Positions 10,583-19,324 of a DNA stretch of 27,451 bases are shown here, piece by piece. Position 1 is the stretch's first letter. Each line of letters opens with the position of its first letter. The notes under the pieces are model-generated. The model was not told the origin of the DNA and searched no databases. It worked only from the letters and a program-made list of their open reading frames with translations. Source of the DNA: Chromera velia (taxonomy: Eukaryota; Sar; Chromeraceae); contig JAHBMJ010005890.1 of NCBI GenBank assembly GCA_018398765.1, positions 17,570-45,020 on the forward strand. The letters are read 5' to 3'. The position numbers were made by a program, and so were the translations under genes.

Positions 10583-11063
10583 GAAGCCACGTCTACGCTG
10601 GCTTACCCAGAGAACGCAAGTGAATTTTCTGATGCAACTCTTCACGGCAATGGAGTTATGATCGTTGATTAGATCATTGCTTTCCCTCACCTACGGGGTC
10701 GTAGAAAATCAAAGATAACTTTTCTTTTCTCTTTTTTCGACTCTCTTTGATTTCTGTTTTCAGAATTTCCTTTACCATCTTTTCTGTGGTTCTTCCTCTC
10801 TTTCATATCATCGACTCATAGTCCACTCCAGTCAAGTTATCACAACTCCCAACCACCATCCGTACTGCCTTCACCGTACACCCAGTGTACATGCCCCCTC
10901 CCCCTTCAAGGCCGCGTCCACGCTCGGTTAGAAAGAGTGTAACGCACATGAGGACAACAACAGAAAAAAAAAAATCAGACACAAAAGGGTGGAAAACATA
11001 TACATTAGCTGAAAATTGTTCCTTCAGTCACGGAGTCCACTGGATGCCATAGTACTGCATCTC
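10568..11063 (-). other. Non-coding 3' part of the minus-strand element
   Basis: No sustained frame is seen between the end of the possible Gag-like tail at 11064 and the LTR. A diverged direct repeat of about 45 bp (10568-10612 and 10892-10936) is the only structure noted. Confidence 0.6.
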
Positions 11064-11256
11064 CTAATCGGTTGGCCCTACAATTACCCCCGGCTCTTTC
11101 CCATCTGTTTGATTCGAGTCTCCGTTAGCTTGGTGCTGCTGCTCTGATGGAGGTTGTGGACTGATAGAAGACTGCGCTAAAGTGTGGGCAGTTCGCACGC
11201 TCCTCATCTGCCGCACTGCAGGTCTCACTTCTGGCATACACGGTATCACACCCGCT

Positions 11257-13017
11257 CTATTCCCATACACCTCCTTGTAAAATATCTCCCTTGTCTGTCC
11301 ACACCCACAACGTGCCACACCCACGACGTGCCAAAAATGTATGCCAGTCTGCAGTGCCAATTCCCTGAATATTTGGAATTAAGTCCTCCCTTCCCAACCG
11401 AAAACAAAAAGACACATCCTCCCAATTATACTTGTGCTGGAGCGGATCACGCGGTGGGACTGGCGTCTTTGGTTTTGCATGGGCTGCTCGCCTTCTCTCT
11501 TTCTCTTTGTTCTTCGCCTCCGTTCTCTCTTGCCGACGCCTAGCCTGACGAGACGGTGTCAAACCATCAGACGAGACTGCTGGTTCCTCCACTCCCTCAC
11601 TGATTGGAGGCAGAGGAGACCAATGGCTGTCCGTCTCCTTCTTTTGCCTCACAGCCAGCATTTCCCTTTCATGCTTTTCTTGCCTCTTTCTCTCTTTCTT
11701 TTTTTGGCGCTTTTGTTTCTATCTCTCTGCTTTCCCCGGACTCCCACCCCCAAAGTCATTTCCCTGCCCACCTGTTTCTAAACGATTGAGCTGCAGAGAC
11801 GGGCTGTATGATCTTTTAGACTGGCAGTGGATTTGCTCTCTCAATTTCCAACTCCTAACTCTATACAGCGATTCAAACAAGTCTTTTCCCACACCTCCTT
11901 CGTCCTTCTTACTCCTTTCGATCCAGCACAGCTCCATCAGGGTGGGCTCATTCATTTGACCATCCCCTCCGGCAGGAGCCATCACAGGGGAGCTCTGACC
12001 GAAATCAAAAGTCGTCTGAGGCGTCGCAAAGAATATGCCCCCATCGGAATTGATAATCCCACTCCCTTTTTGCACTTTCCACGTCCTTCTGCCTTCTTTC
12101 TAGGACGACTGACTGAAGTCGAACGTCATGCTTGGAGTTCCAGCGAATATGGCTCCCACAGAGCTCATAGAAACACTTCCCTCTCACACCCTAGACACCT
12201 GCACATCTGTTTGCTGCTGCGACTGATTGGAAACGCCCGACTGCACACAGCCGTGCGATCTTACGCAAACACCGCCATTACCCAGGGTTTCTTCGACCCA
12301 ATCCACATCCCCCTCTCTCATACAGAATTCTTTCTCTGGGGTACCTGGTGGAATAATTCTCCCTCCTCTCTCTGTCCCTCAGTCCGGCCTCCTCTGTTGT
12401 TGCGAGCGGCTAGAAATCTTCGATTGATTACTGCTAAAACCTCGCCTGCTCGCTTCACCCCTCTCTCCACTTCGATTTGCATTTCCATGGGCGCCTGGGG
12501 CTTTGCGCATGCTTTTAAAGAAGACGTCTCTGGGCTGCTGGACTTTCTGTTTCCTCTCTCTCCCTGCTAAACCTTTTGGGCAACCAGCATTACAGTGCTC
12601 AGATGATTGCTGAGACTGCGTTTGCTCTGCCACTTTTTTCTTCCAGGCCGCCTCTGTCAACCTATGACTTCTGCGAGTTTTCGGTTTGCCCGTATCGGTG
12701 TGTCAAATCGCATGTTGGACTGTACTTTGCTTCTTAGAAATCCCAGTTGGTAGGCCAGACGGTCTACTGGCTTCTGTGGACTCCAAGAGTCGCTCTGCAA
12801 TCTCAAACCCTTCCTTTAAGAGGCTCTCACCGTTCGTTTGCACTTCTCCGGACGGGATGTCCTTAAATTTTTGAAGTTCACATACAAGCGAAAGAAATTT
12901 CCCAAAACGTTCCCAGATCGACATGACCGACGTGCTACTGAAGACTTCTGAAAACTTTTCACAAGATAAAGCAATGAACTCATAGGTTTCTGTTTGTTGC
13001 AGTGGTTGCGTGCGTAG
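11257..13017 (-). pseudogene. Gag-like ORF of the minus-strand element, interrupted by stops
   Basis: One minus-strand frame runs from 13017 to 11257 (about 587 codons) without an internal frameshift. It is broken by stops at 12703-12705 (TGA), 12379-12381 (TGA), 12184-12186 (TGA), 12100-12102 (TAG) and 11719-11721 (TAG), ending at 11257-11259 (TAG). Each internal stop could arise by one transition from CGA, CAG or TGG. The N-terminal part is helical (SIWERFGKFLSLVCELQKF), the middle is Lys/Arg/Gln-rich and basic, and there is a twofold repeat, IFAGTPSMTFDFSQSS and IFFATPQTTFDFGQSS. A Lys/Arg/Glu-rich helix and a Trp-rich end follow. A frame change near 11280 could add a tail to 11064. No zinc knuckle was seen. 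Gag is inferred from its place in the element; no family was recognised. The true start is unknown because a TGA lies at 13018-13020. Confidence 0.65.
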
Positions 13018-13119
13018 TCAGTGCAAGCTGTGTGAAGCTGCAAAGAGACCTCGCACTGTCAGACAGAGAATGTGTTCACGACGAGAGACGGACGGTCTGC
13101 GAACTCCACTGAGGCTGAT

Positions 13120-13137
13120 CGTTTCGTTCTGCTACCA
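13120..13137 (-). other. Primer-binding site of the minus-strand element
   Basis: On the minus strand TGGTAGCAGAACG begins exactly at the LTR boundary. It is close to the TGGTATCAGAGC site that pairs with initiator tRNA-Met in many retrotransposons. The exact tRNA of this organism is not known. Confidence 0.8.
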
Positions 13138-13396
13138 CGTAACGGAGTGTGGTGCAGTGGCTAGCTTGTTGTACGGGGCTCATTCGGTATAAGAAGTTCT
13201 GTCATACAAGGTTACTACTTCCAGATGCTTCCCTATAGATTTTCGTACAATGGCTTGACTCACGGCTGACTGTGTATATGCATACGCGTAGCTTAATTAC
13301 ATAAACGCGAATGCGCTTAAACTGCGCGTACCTCGATACTGTCTGACATGCTACTTTGCGTATCGTTGGGCGGCTGGCTAGCCTCACAATGTTACG
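13138..13396 (-). repeat. LTR, right (5' LTR in element sense)
   Basis: 259 bp, starting cgtaacggag and ending gttacg, followed by the ACCAG target duplication. Same length as the left LTR. The 21 transition differences point in both directions, so both copies have decayed. Confidence 0.92.
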
Positions 13397-13401
13397 ACCA
13401 G
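13397..13401. repeat. Target-site duplication ACCAG, right
   Basis: Copy of 10304-10308, directly after the right LTR. Confidence 0.93.
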
Positions 13402-14233
13402 GGCCCTTCTCGGGGGGGGTGTACGGTAACTACGGGAAGGTGGTGTTCCCGAAGAAGTACCCGTTCGCCCCCTTTTCTATTATTGTGATGACCCGGAACG
13501 GCCGCCGTTTTGAGATTAACCGGCCCTTTTATCTGTTTATGAACAACTTCCACCAGGAGTCTTCCACCGGGAGTCCTGGGACCCTGTCTGGAGGGAAGAG
13601 CTCATCCTGCAAGGGCTTCTTTCCTTCTTCATAGACCCTACGGAGCCTCAAACCGCAGGGTCTATTATTTGTTCTGCAGCAGACAAGAAGGCTTTAGCCC
13701 TAAAAAGTTATGCAGCTAACCAAAAGAATACGGTCTTTCGTTCCCTCTTTCCAGAGTTTCTGGACGCATAGAACCAAGCCTCCTTCCACCATCCCGTCCA
13801 ACAGCACCCCCCTCATATTAATGCATACACTCTCCAGCCCTCTGACTTCTATGAGCCCAGCCACCTAGAGGACAACAGGGGCCTCCCACAACCTTTCCCC
13901 TATGCCATGCACCCACAGCACAACCACAACCAACTTAACGGAGTCGGAGGAGGCCAGCAGCAGCCCATACCCCCTCACGAACCCGCAGGTTTCCCCCTTG
14001 TCCCCTCATATCAGTATCAATGTCCAGCTTATCAGCAACTCTCGCCCGCATCCGGACCCCGTCTTCTTCTTGCCTCTGTTGGTGCTGGATCTATGCACGC
14101 AGCAGCAGGCGTTACGGGTGGTGCGCTGAAGCCCCGGCTGGGTGGAGGGAGCACTCAGGATCACTCCGGGTTCCCCCCTAATGCCCCCACTGCATTAATT
14201 CCCTCTAATGCCTCAGGCTCCCCCGCTTTTTAA
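13397..14233 (+). pseudogene. UBC6/UBE2J-type E2 pseudogene copy 1, 3' fragment with Pro/Gln-rich tail
   Basis: The frame resumes after the LTR element with PFSGGVYGNYGKVVFPKKYP, then NGRRFEINRPFYLFM. Normal E2s have the catalytic Cys within NGRFE...CLS; here it is Tyr (TAT at 13530-13532, one G-to-A change from TGT). A 14-bp tandem duplication (13548-13561 and 13562-13575) shifts the frame. Afterwards ESWDPVWREELILQGLLSFF and KNTVFRSLFPEFLDA are clear UBC6-family C-terminal core motifs. The frame then meets TAG at 13769-13771 but continues open to 14233 with a Pro/Gln/His-rich tail, so the TAG may be another lesion in a longer protein. UBE2J enzymes act in ER-associated degradation and normally carry a C-terminal membrane anchor; none is visible. 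Element insertion, loss of Cys and a frameshift make this a pseudogene. Confidence 0.82.
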
Positions 14234-14594
14234 TTCGGGAGGCATGATGATGCCGTCAGAGGGGGGGAAGGCCCCCTCTGGGATGCCTTAGACAGGAAGG
14301 GGGGGATGAAAAGGGCCCCGACTCTACTAAGGAGCGCACGTTGTCCTGCGATTCAGCCAAGTGAGAGTTCAGAACCTCCAATCCTCCGTCGTTTCCCTTG
14401 GTCAGTCAGTCAGTCAGTTATTGATAATTACTGAGTGGTGTCACACTGCCAGCCGTTTGCTCTCTTTTCATGCATGGTACCCACTCCGTGTTTAATTCTC
14501 CAGTCGCGGCTTTTTCCTCCGGCCGTCAGCCCTATATTTTGCCTTCCTTCTACGTACATGCGTTCAGTTTCCTGTGAATGTGCCTCTCTTGCAG
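14234..14594. other. Spacer between the E2 copies
   Basis: A short frame just after 14233 (N-S-G-G-M-M-M-P...) may be a shifted continuation of the E2 tail. There is a (GTCA)n run at 14401-14419. The last about 40 bases up to the acceptor at 14594 match the sequence before copy 1 (10198-10234), which marks the edge of a segmental duplication. Confidence 0.6.
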
Positions 14595-15042
14595 ATCACG
14601 GTCAGACATGAAATGGAGTCTGTCCTCATATGGCACTACATCTTTCACGACCTCCCGGAGGACACCAGGGCCCTTCTCGAGGAGGGTGTACGGTAACCAC
14701 GGGAAGGTGGTATTCCCGAAGAAGTACCCGTTCGCCCCCCTTTCTATTATTGTGATAACCCGGAACGGCCGTTTTGAGATTAACCGGCCCCTCTGTCTGT
14801 CCATGATCAACTTCCACCGGGAGTCCTGGAACCCTTCTTGGAGGGGAGAGCTCATCCTGCAGGCGCTTCTTTCCTTCTTCATAGACCCCGTGGAGCCTCA
14901 AACCCGGGGGGGTCCGCGGGGACCATCATTTGTTCGGCAGCAGAAAAAAAGACGTTAGCCTTAAACAGTTTTGCCACCGATAAGAATGAAGAACGCCGTC
15001 TTCCGTTCCCTCTTCTCTGAGTTTCTCGACGCCTCAAAATAG
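14595..15042 (+). pseudogene. UBC6/UBE2J-type E2 pseudogene copy 2
   Basis: After the acceptor ctctcttgcag (ending 14594) the exon reads SVLIWHYIFHDLPEDT, then changes frame to VYGNHGKVVFPKKYPFAPLS. NGRFEINRPLCLSM follows, keeping the catalytic Cys (TGT 14794-14796), then ESWNPSWRGELILQALLSFF. A second frame change falls in a G run near 14912-14918, giving TIICSAAEKKTLALNSFATD, and a third near 14985 gives AVFRSLFSEFLDASK and a TAG at 15040-15042. Order and motifs match the E2 core of the Ubc6/UBE2J family, which passes ubiquitin to ER-associated degradation substrates. Three frame breaks make it a pseudogene unless assembly errors explain them. The first break sits at the same place as in copy 1, so it is ancestral to both or is an unrecognised splice junction. 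Confidence 0.82.
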
Positions 15043-15562
15043 AGTCCGGAGATGCTTTTTCAATTAGAAGCCGCAGAGGCAGGAAGCCTCAGCAGGGATG
15101 TACCCGTATGCCCTGCCTCTATCTTCTCCGTTTGTTTTTGTCTCATGTATTAATAGGTTTGTTTTCAGGTTATCGCCATTCCACACCGAATCAGATTCCC
15201 CCCCCCTCTCTTCTCTCTCTCTGTGTATATATGTATAACTCAGGTAGTTGTATACAGAACTTAGTGGGAAGCCTCCACCGCCGCAATTGAAGAGCTTGTC
15301 ATCAAAGAGCAAGTGAAAGTTTTAAGCGCAGCTGCAAAAGATCTTCTTGCATATGATGGATCATCCTTTTGAATGTCTGGCTGTCTCATACCATCCTTAA
15401 GTGCCTCCCTTAGGCTTTAGCCACATCATGGCTATGCGAGGTCTTTGCGTTTCCCTGCTTTTGCCTGTTCAGTTAGTAGTCTTCTGGCAGTGGGTTGTGA
15501 CGGTCCATTGATTTCTTCTGGCAGGGGTTGTGATGGTCCATTGATCTTTATAGGTTCATGTG
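15043..15562. other. Spacer with a tandem repeat of about 31 bp
   Basis: No recognisable gene. Two near-identical units starting cttctggcag lie at 15481-15512 and 15515-15545, recurring at 17062-17126 in the duplicated block. Confidence 0.6.
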
Positions 15563-15842
15563 TGTTGAGCTGCCATGCTTGAAGTGCCCGCCGCCATGTG
15601 CGCCGCCTTATAGATTGATGAGCCATGCCAAGCTGCATGCATGCATGTGCATGCTTCTTCATGCAATTTGAATTAATTGCAATCAATAGTAGCATGCTCA
15701 TAAAACGTGATGAGATGAAACGGCTGAACAATGAAAGGAACGGGAATATGCAATACATCCCGTCCTTCAGTCTTTCCCTGTAAGAAGATCTTAAGAGACT
15801 CTAATGATAAGCTTCTAGTTGAGAAGATCTAGTGGCTTCTAG
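15563..15842 (+). repeat. Copia LTR copy, truncated by 9 bp, in duplicate A
   Basis: Matches 17144-17423 exactly by eye, including the left flank and the ATGTG. It lacks the last nine bases of the LTR and runs into unrelated AT-rich sequence with no second target duplication. It is therefore not a normal solo LTR; an assembly origin is likely. Confidence 0.8.
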
Positions 15843-16417
15843 AATTTTTCAATCGATCGATGAGTTCCACAGCTGGTATACAAAGCATTTATCAAAAAGT
15901 ATCTTCTAAAAAAGGTTACATAATGTGTTTAGCCGTAAGTCTAACGAATTTTAGAATATTTTATGACACAGCTCTTATTTGATCGACTAGTTGATTGATT
16001 GAATGCGTAATTTTTTAAAGTCATAATGATGTTAAATGCATTCGGTTCAGTAAATATGTAATTGATGGATTTAGATACCAATAGTAGCTCAAGAAAAGAT
16101 TTAGGAATCAGACCGTAATACTGCATGCTTATGTTTTTTAACGTTTTTCTTTAGCCCGTACGTGATAATTAACATACTCACAAGAGTCGGGTGACAAGAT
16201 CTTAGTCACTTCCATGCGCAAAGCGCGCGCACTCACTTGTTAATTATATTATAACTTTTTAAAAAAGCATGCATGCTTTCAATTTCTCGCCTTTCACGCG
16301 CGCGCGGGATCATCCGACGCCGGATGCGGGAGTTTGTCAACGATTTCAGTTAATTTGACAGTGCATATATATGTCAGCTGAAAGATGTCAGATCTTCAGA
16401 GATGTCAAAAAGCACGT
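15843..16417. other. AT-rich unique stretch ending at the N
   Basis: 575 bp of AT-rich sequence without recognisable coding. It contains small palindromes (gcatgcatgc, gcgcgc). It sits between a truncated LTR and the gap base, so it may be misplaced or belong to another haplotype. Confidence 0.6.
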
Positions 16418-16418
16418 N
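16418..16418. other. Ambiguous base N, assembly join
   Basis: The only N in the window. The duplicated block restarts at the very next base. Confidence 0.95.
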
Positions 16419-16623
16419 TTGGAGGGGAGAGCTCATCCTGCAGGCGCTTCTTTCCTTCTTCATAGACCCCGTGGAGCCTCAAACCCGGGGGGGTCCGCGG
16501 GGACCATCATTTGTTCGGCAGCAGAAAAAAAGACGTTAGCCTTAAACAGTTTTGCCACCGATAAGAATGAAGAACGCCGTCTTCCGTTCCCTCTTCTCTG
16601 AGTTTCTCGACGCCTCAAAATAG
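16419..16623 (+). pseudogene. E2 pseudogene copy 2, 3' part repeated in block B
   Basis: Repeats 14838-15042, with the same G-run frame break and the same final TAG (16621-16623). Probably not an independent copy. Confidence 0.75.
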
Positions 16624-17138
16624 AGTCCGGAGATGCTTTTTCAATTAGAAGCCGCAGAGGCAGGAAGCCTCAGCAGGGATGTACCCGTATGCCCTGCCTC
16701 TATCTTCTCCGTTTGTTTTTGTCTCATGTATTAATAGGTTTGTTTTCAGGTTATCGCCATTCCACACCGAATCAGATTCCCCCCCCCTCTCTTCTCTCTC
16801 TCTGTGTATATATGTATAACTCAGGTAGTTGTATACAGAACTTAGTGGGAAGCCTCCACCGCCGCAATTGAAGAGCTTGTCATCAAAGAGCAAGTGAAAG
16901 TTTTAAGCGCAGCTGCAAAAGATCTTCTTGCATATGATGGATCATCCTTTTGAATGTCTGGCTGTCTCATACCATCCTTAAGTGCCTCCCTTAGGCTTTA
17001 GCCACATCATGGCTATGCGAGGTCTTTGCGTTTCCCTGCTTTTGCCTGTTCAGTTAGTAGTCTTCTGGCAGTGGGTTGTGACGGTCCATTGATTTCTTCT
17101 GGCAGGGGTTGTGATGGTCCATTGATCTTTATAGGTTC

Positions 17139-17143
17139 ATGTG
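17139..17143. repeat. Target-site duplication ATGTG, left
   Basis: Directly before the 5' LTR; the same five bases follow the 3' LTR at 23042-23046. Confidence 0.92.
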
Positions 17144-17432
17144 TGTTGAGCTGCCATGCTTGAAGTGCCCGCCGCCATGTGCGCCGCCTTATAGATTGAT
17201 GAGCCATGCCAAGCTGCATGCATGCATGTGCATGCTTCTTCATGCAATTTGAATTAATTGCAATCAATAGTAGCATGCTCATAAAACGTGATGAGATGAA
17301 ACGGCTGAACAATGAAAGGAACGGGAATATGCAATACATCCCGTCCTTCAGTCTTTCCCTGTAAGAAGATCTTAAGAGACTCTAATGATAAGCTTCTAGT
17401 TGAGAAGATCTAGTGGCTTCTAGGGTCTTTCA
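17144..17432 (+). repeat. Copia 5' LTR (289 bp)
   Basis: Begins TGTTGAGCTGCC and ends GGGTCTTTCA. Aligns without gaps to 22753-23041. Confidence 0.94.
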
Positions 17433-17489
17433 GTCAGTGTGTCCGATCTGATTGCTCTTTTCTCTTTCTCTCTCTCTGGATTTTTCAAG

Positions 17490-18748
17490 ATGGTCCGGAC
17501 GAGAGCTCAGAGGAGAAAGGAAAAGGAAGAGGCCAAGAAGAAGGCCTAAGAAGAAGCTGCAGCTGCACAGTCAAGCAGCAGCGCAGTGACTCTCGATTCC
17601 AAACTCGATTCCCTTCTTGAGAAGAAATTAGAAGAAAAGATTGACAAGATCGTAGAAAAGATTTTGCAAAAGAAGAAGTCCGGAAAGAACAAGAGACGGC
17701 AGAAGGTTTCTATTGCTGTGCCAAGCAACGATTCGGACTCTTTTGATGACTCGGACTCTTCTAGCGAGTCTGAGTCCTCTGATTCTTCCTCTGTCGTGTC
17801 GTCTTCCTCGTGGAAGAAAGTGAAAGTGGACTGGGCGCTTCTGCCTGTGTTCGACCCCAAGGAGGGGTTCGAGGATTGGGAGAGACAGTGGGGAGATTTC
17901 ATGAAGGAGGAGCTCCGGAGGTCCCGTTTTGGCTCTTCTGGTCAGTGGAAGAGGGTGGTTTGGATGGGCATGTACAAGGCCGCCAAGAACGACTCGAGGT
18001 TCAAATCCCACCTCAAGCGATTTTTCCGCGCTGGCCTCAAGCACAAGGAGGTCCTCAGGCGTGTGAAGGAAGAATACCTCTCCAACCTGCTTGTGAGGCA
18101 ACTAGCAGTAGAGGAGAAGGTCAAGGAATTCCTTTACGACACCAACCGGCGCAGCGCAGCCGGAGAGGTCCTCAAGCCCAAAATCAAGTTTAGGTTCAAG
18201 ACCCTGCGTCGACGTCTGTCCAATCTGGAGGTAGAAGCGATGGGGGTGCAGAGACCCATCGAAGATGCAGCGAAGCCGACCATGATCCTTCACGCCCTCG
18301 ACTCTGACCAAAAGAACACCGTCATCACCGCCATCAGAGCGTAGAAGGGAGAGATGCTCCTTGACCTGAACTCGCTTTCGTGGGACGATATTCATCCTCA
18401 CCTCGACTGGTTCGCTGCCATCGAGGAGAAGGAGAAGGGCGGGGAAGGGAGAAGGCAGGGCGTTCATTCAACCCCAAGGGGGGACACAGGGGGAATGATC
18501 ATGGCAGGCAGAGGGAGAATAGGAACACTAGGGGGTCCTCCGGACAGGGTTCGAGTGGGAACTCTGGTCAGGGGGGGCAGCATCCGGTCTACTACACCTG
18601 TGGGAGAAAGCATGAGGGTGAGTGCTGGGCCAAGAAGAAGAACATCGAGTGCAGGGATTGCGGTGAGAAGGGTCACTACGCAGGCGCCCCTGTGTGCAAG
18701 AAGAAGGGGGGGTCTTCTTCCTCATCCGGGGGGGGGAAGGGCGATTGA
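17490..18748 (+). pseudogene. Copia Gag with nucleocapsid zinc knuckle, broken
   Basis: Gag forms the particle that packages element RNA. The ATG at 17490 opens a Lys/Glu-rich start that meets TAA at 17547-17549 and then stays open in the same frame to TAG 18342-18344. This part has a coiled-coil-like helix, an acidic Ser/Asp run (about 17730-17805) and a helical capsid-like region (LLPVFDPKEGFEDWERQWGD onward). After the TAG the same frame continues (LDLNSLSWDDIHPHLDWFA). Near 18430 the sense moves to another frame, which carries CGRKHEGEC and the zinc-knuckle-like CRDCGEKGHYAGAPVC (one residue longer than the classic CX2CX4HX4C). It ends at TGA 18746-18748. The stops could come from CAA, CAG, TGG or CGA by single transitions. 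Confidence 0.8.
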
Positions 18749-19324
18749 CCACGCTCGGGCATGGGACGAGAGACGGCAAGGGGCTCTCGTTTCTCAAACC
18801 TATTTACATCCTTGGCAGAGGACGACTGCGAGTGTGAAGAGGTCCGCTTTCCTTTTGCAGATACTGGTTGTAGTAAGCATCTGATTGGTCGTAACATGGA
18901 TGATTGCATTGTAGACAGTTGGAGAAAGAAAGTGACTTATGAGAAAGCTGAGGGAGATTCTTTTCAGACAGACAGATACGTGCATGCACGTGTCGGTGTT
19001 TTGTCTCCAGAGAATGAAATCGAGGAGGTGTACACAGAAGGTGCATACTCACGTTCGGTTTCTGTTTCTCTTTTGTCTGTTCGGGGTCTCCGTCTGCAGA
19101 AAGTCGACAAGCCTTATTGGGTCGAATTGCGTTCATCAAGAGACGGAAAGAAAGTCAAAGCGTTGTTAGAAGAGAGAGACGGTGTACACGTAATTCGTGC
19201 ATTTCCTTTTTCTTCTTCTTCTTCTTTTGTTTCTTTTTCTTCTAAACGAGTGAATGAATGTGTCTGCCTGACAGTCACCGAGGAAGAGAAGATTTCTTCT
19301 GGTGATGATCCCGTCTCCCGATAG
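18749..19324 (+). pseudogene. Copia aspartic protease region
   Basis: In the same frame as the zinc knuckle after the TGA, the sequence reads FPFADTGCSKHLIG. This is the DTG active site of copia proteases (Asp codon 18860-18862; family form D-S/T-G-A/C-S-x-H). The protease cuts the Gag-Pol polyprotein. The frame ends at TAG 19322-19324 and continues in frame into the integrase region, so the stop is a lesion within one polyprotein. Confidence 0.85.

Larger units (their letters stand above)
10309..13396 (-). mobile_element. Non-autonomous LTR retrotransposon, minus strand (3088 bp)
   Basis: Two 259-bp terminal direct repeats (10309-10567 and 13138-13396) are bounded by a 5-bp target duplication, ACCAG. 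Read on the minus strand, the internal region begins directly after the LTR with TGGTAGCAGAAC, the form expected of a primer-binding site pairing with a tRNA ending in CCA. It ends directly before the other LTR with a polypurine tract, AGGGGGGAGGTGGCA. These four marks fix it as an LTR retrotransposon with minus-strand sense. The LTR termini are CGTAAC...GTTACG, not the usual TG...CA. One long Gag-like frame (11257-13017) is present. No protease, integrase or reverse transcriptase motif was seen, so it probably needs enzymes from another element. It is inserted inside the E2 pseudogene. Confidence 0.9.
14838..15842. repeat. 1005-bp direct duplication, copy A
   Basis: By eye identical to 16419-17423 (offset 1581). 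It covers the E2 copy 2 3' end, the spacer, and 280 of the 289 bases of the copia LTR with its left flank. Identity stops at 15843. Confidence 0.93.
16419..17423. repeat. 1005-bp direct duplication, copy B
   Basis: Counterpart of 14838-15842, starting right after the N. This copy runs into the full copia 5' LTR and element, so it is probably the true left flank. Confidence 0.93.

Noticed and set aside
11827-12570. 247-codon + strand frame inside the minus-strand element
   Set aside because: It is antisense to the Gag-like frame, shows no motif, and the element's sense is fixed as minus by primer site and polypurine tract.
15563-15842. Solo LTR from a separate copia insertion
   Set aside because: It has the same left flank as the full element, lacks the last nine bases and has no right target duplication; it belongs to the duplicated block.
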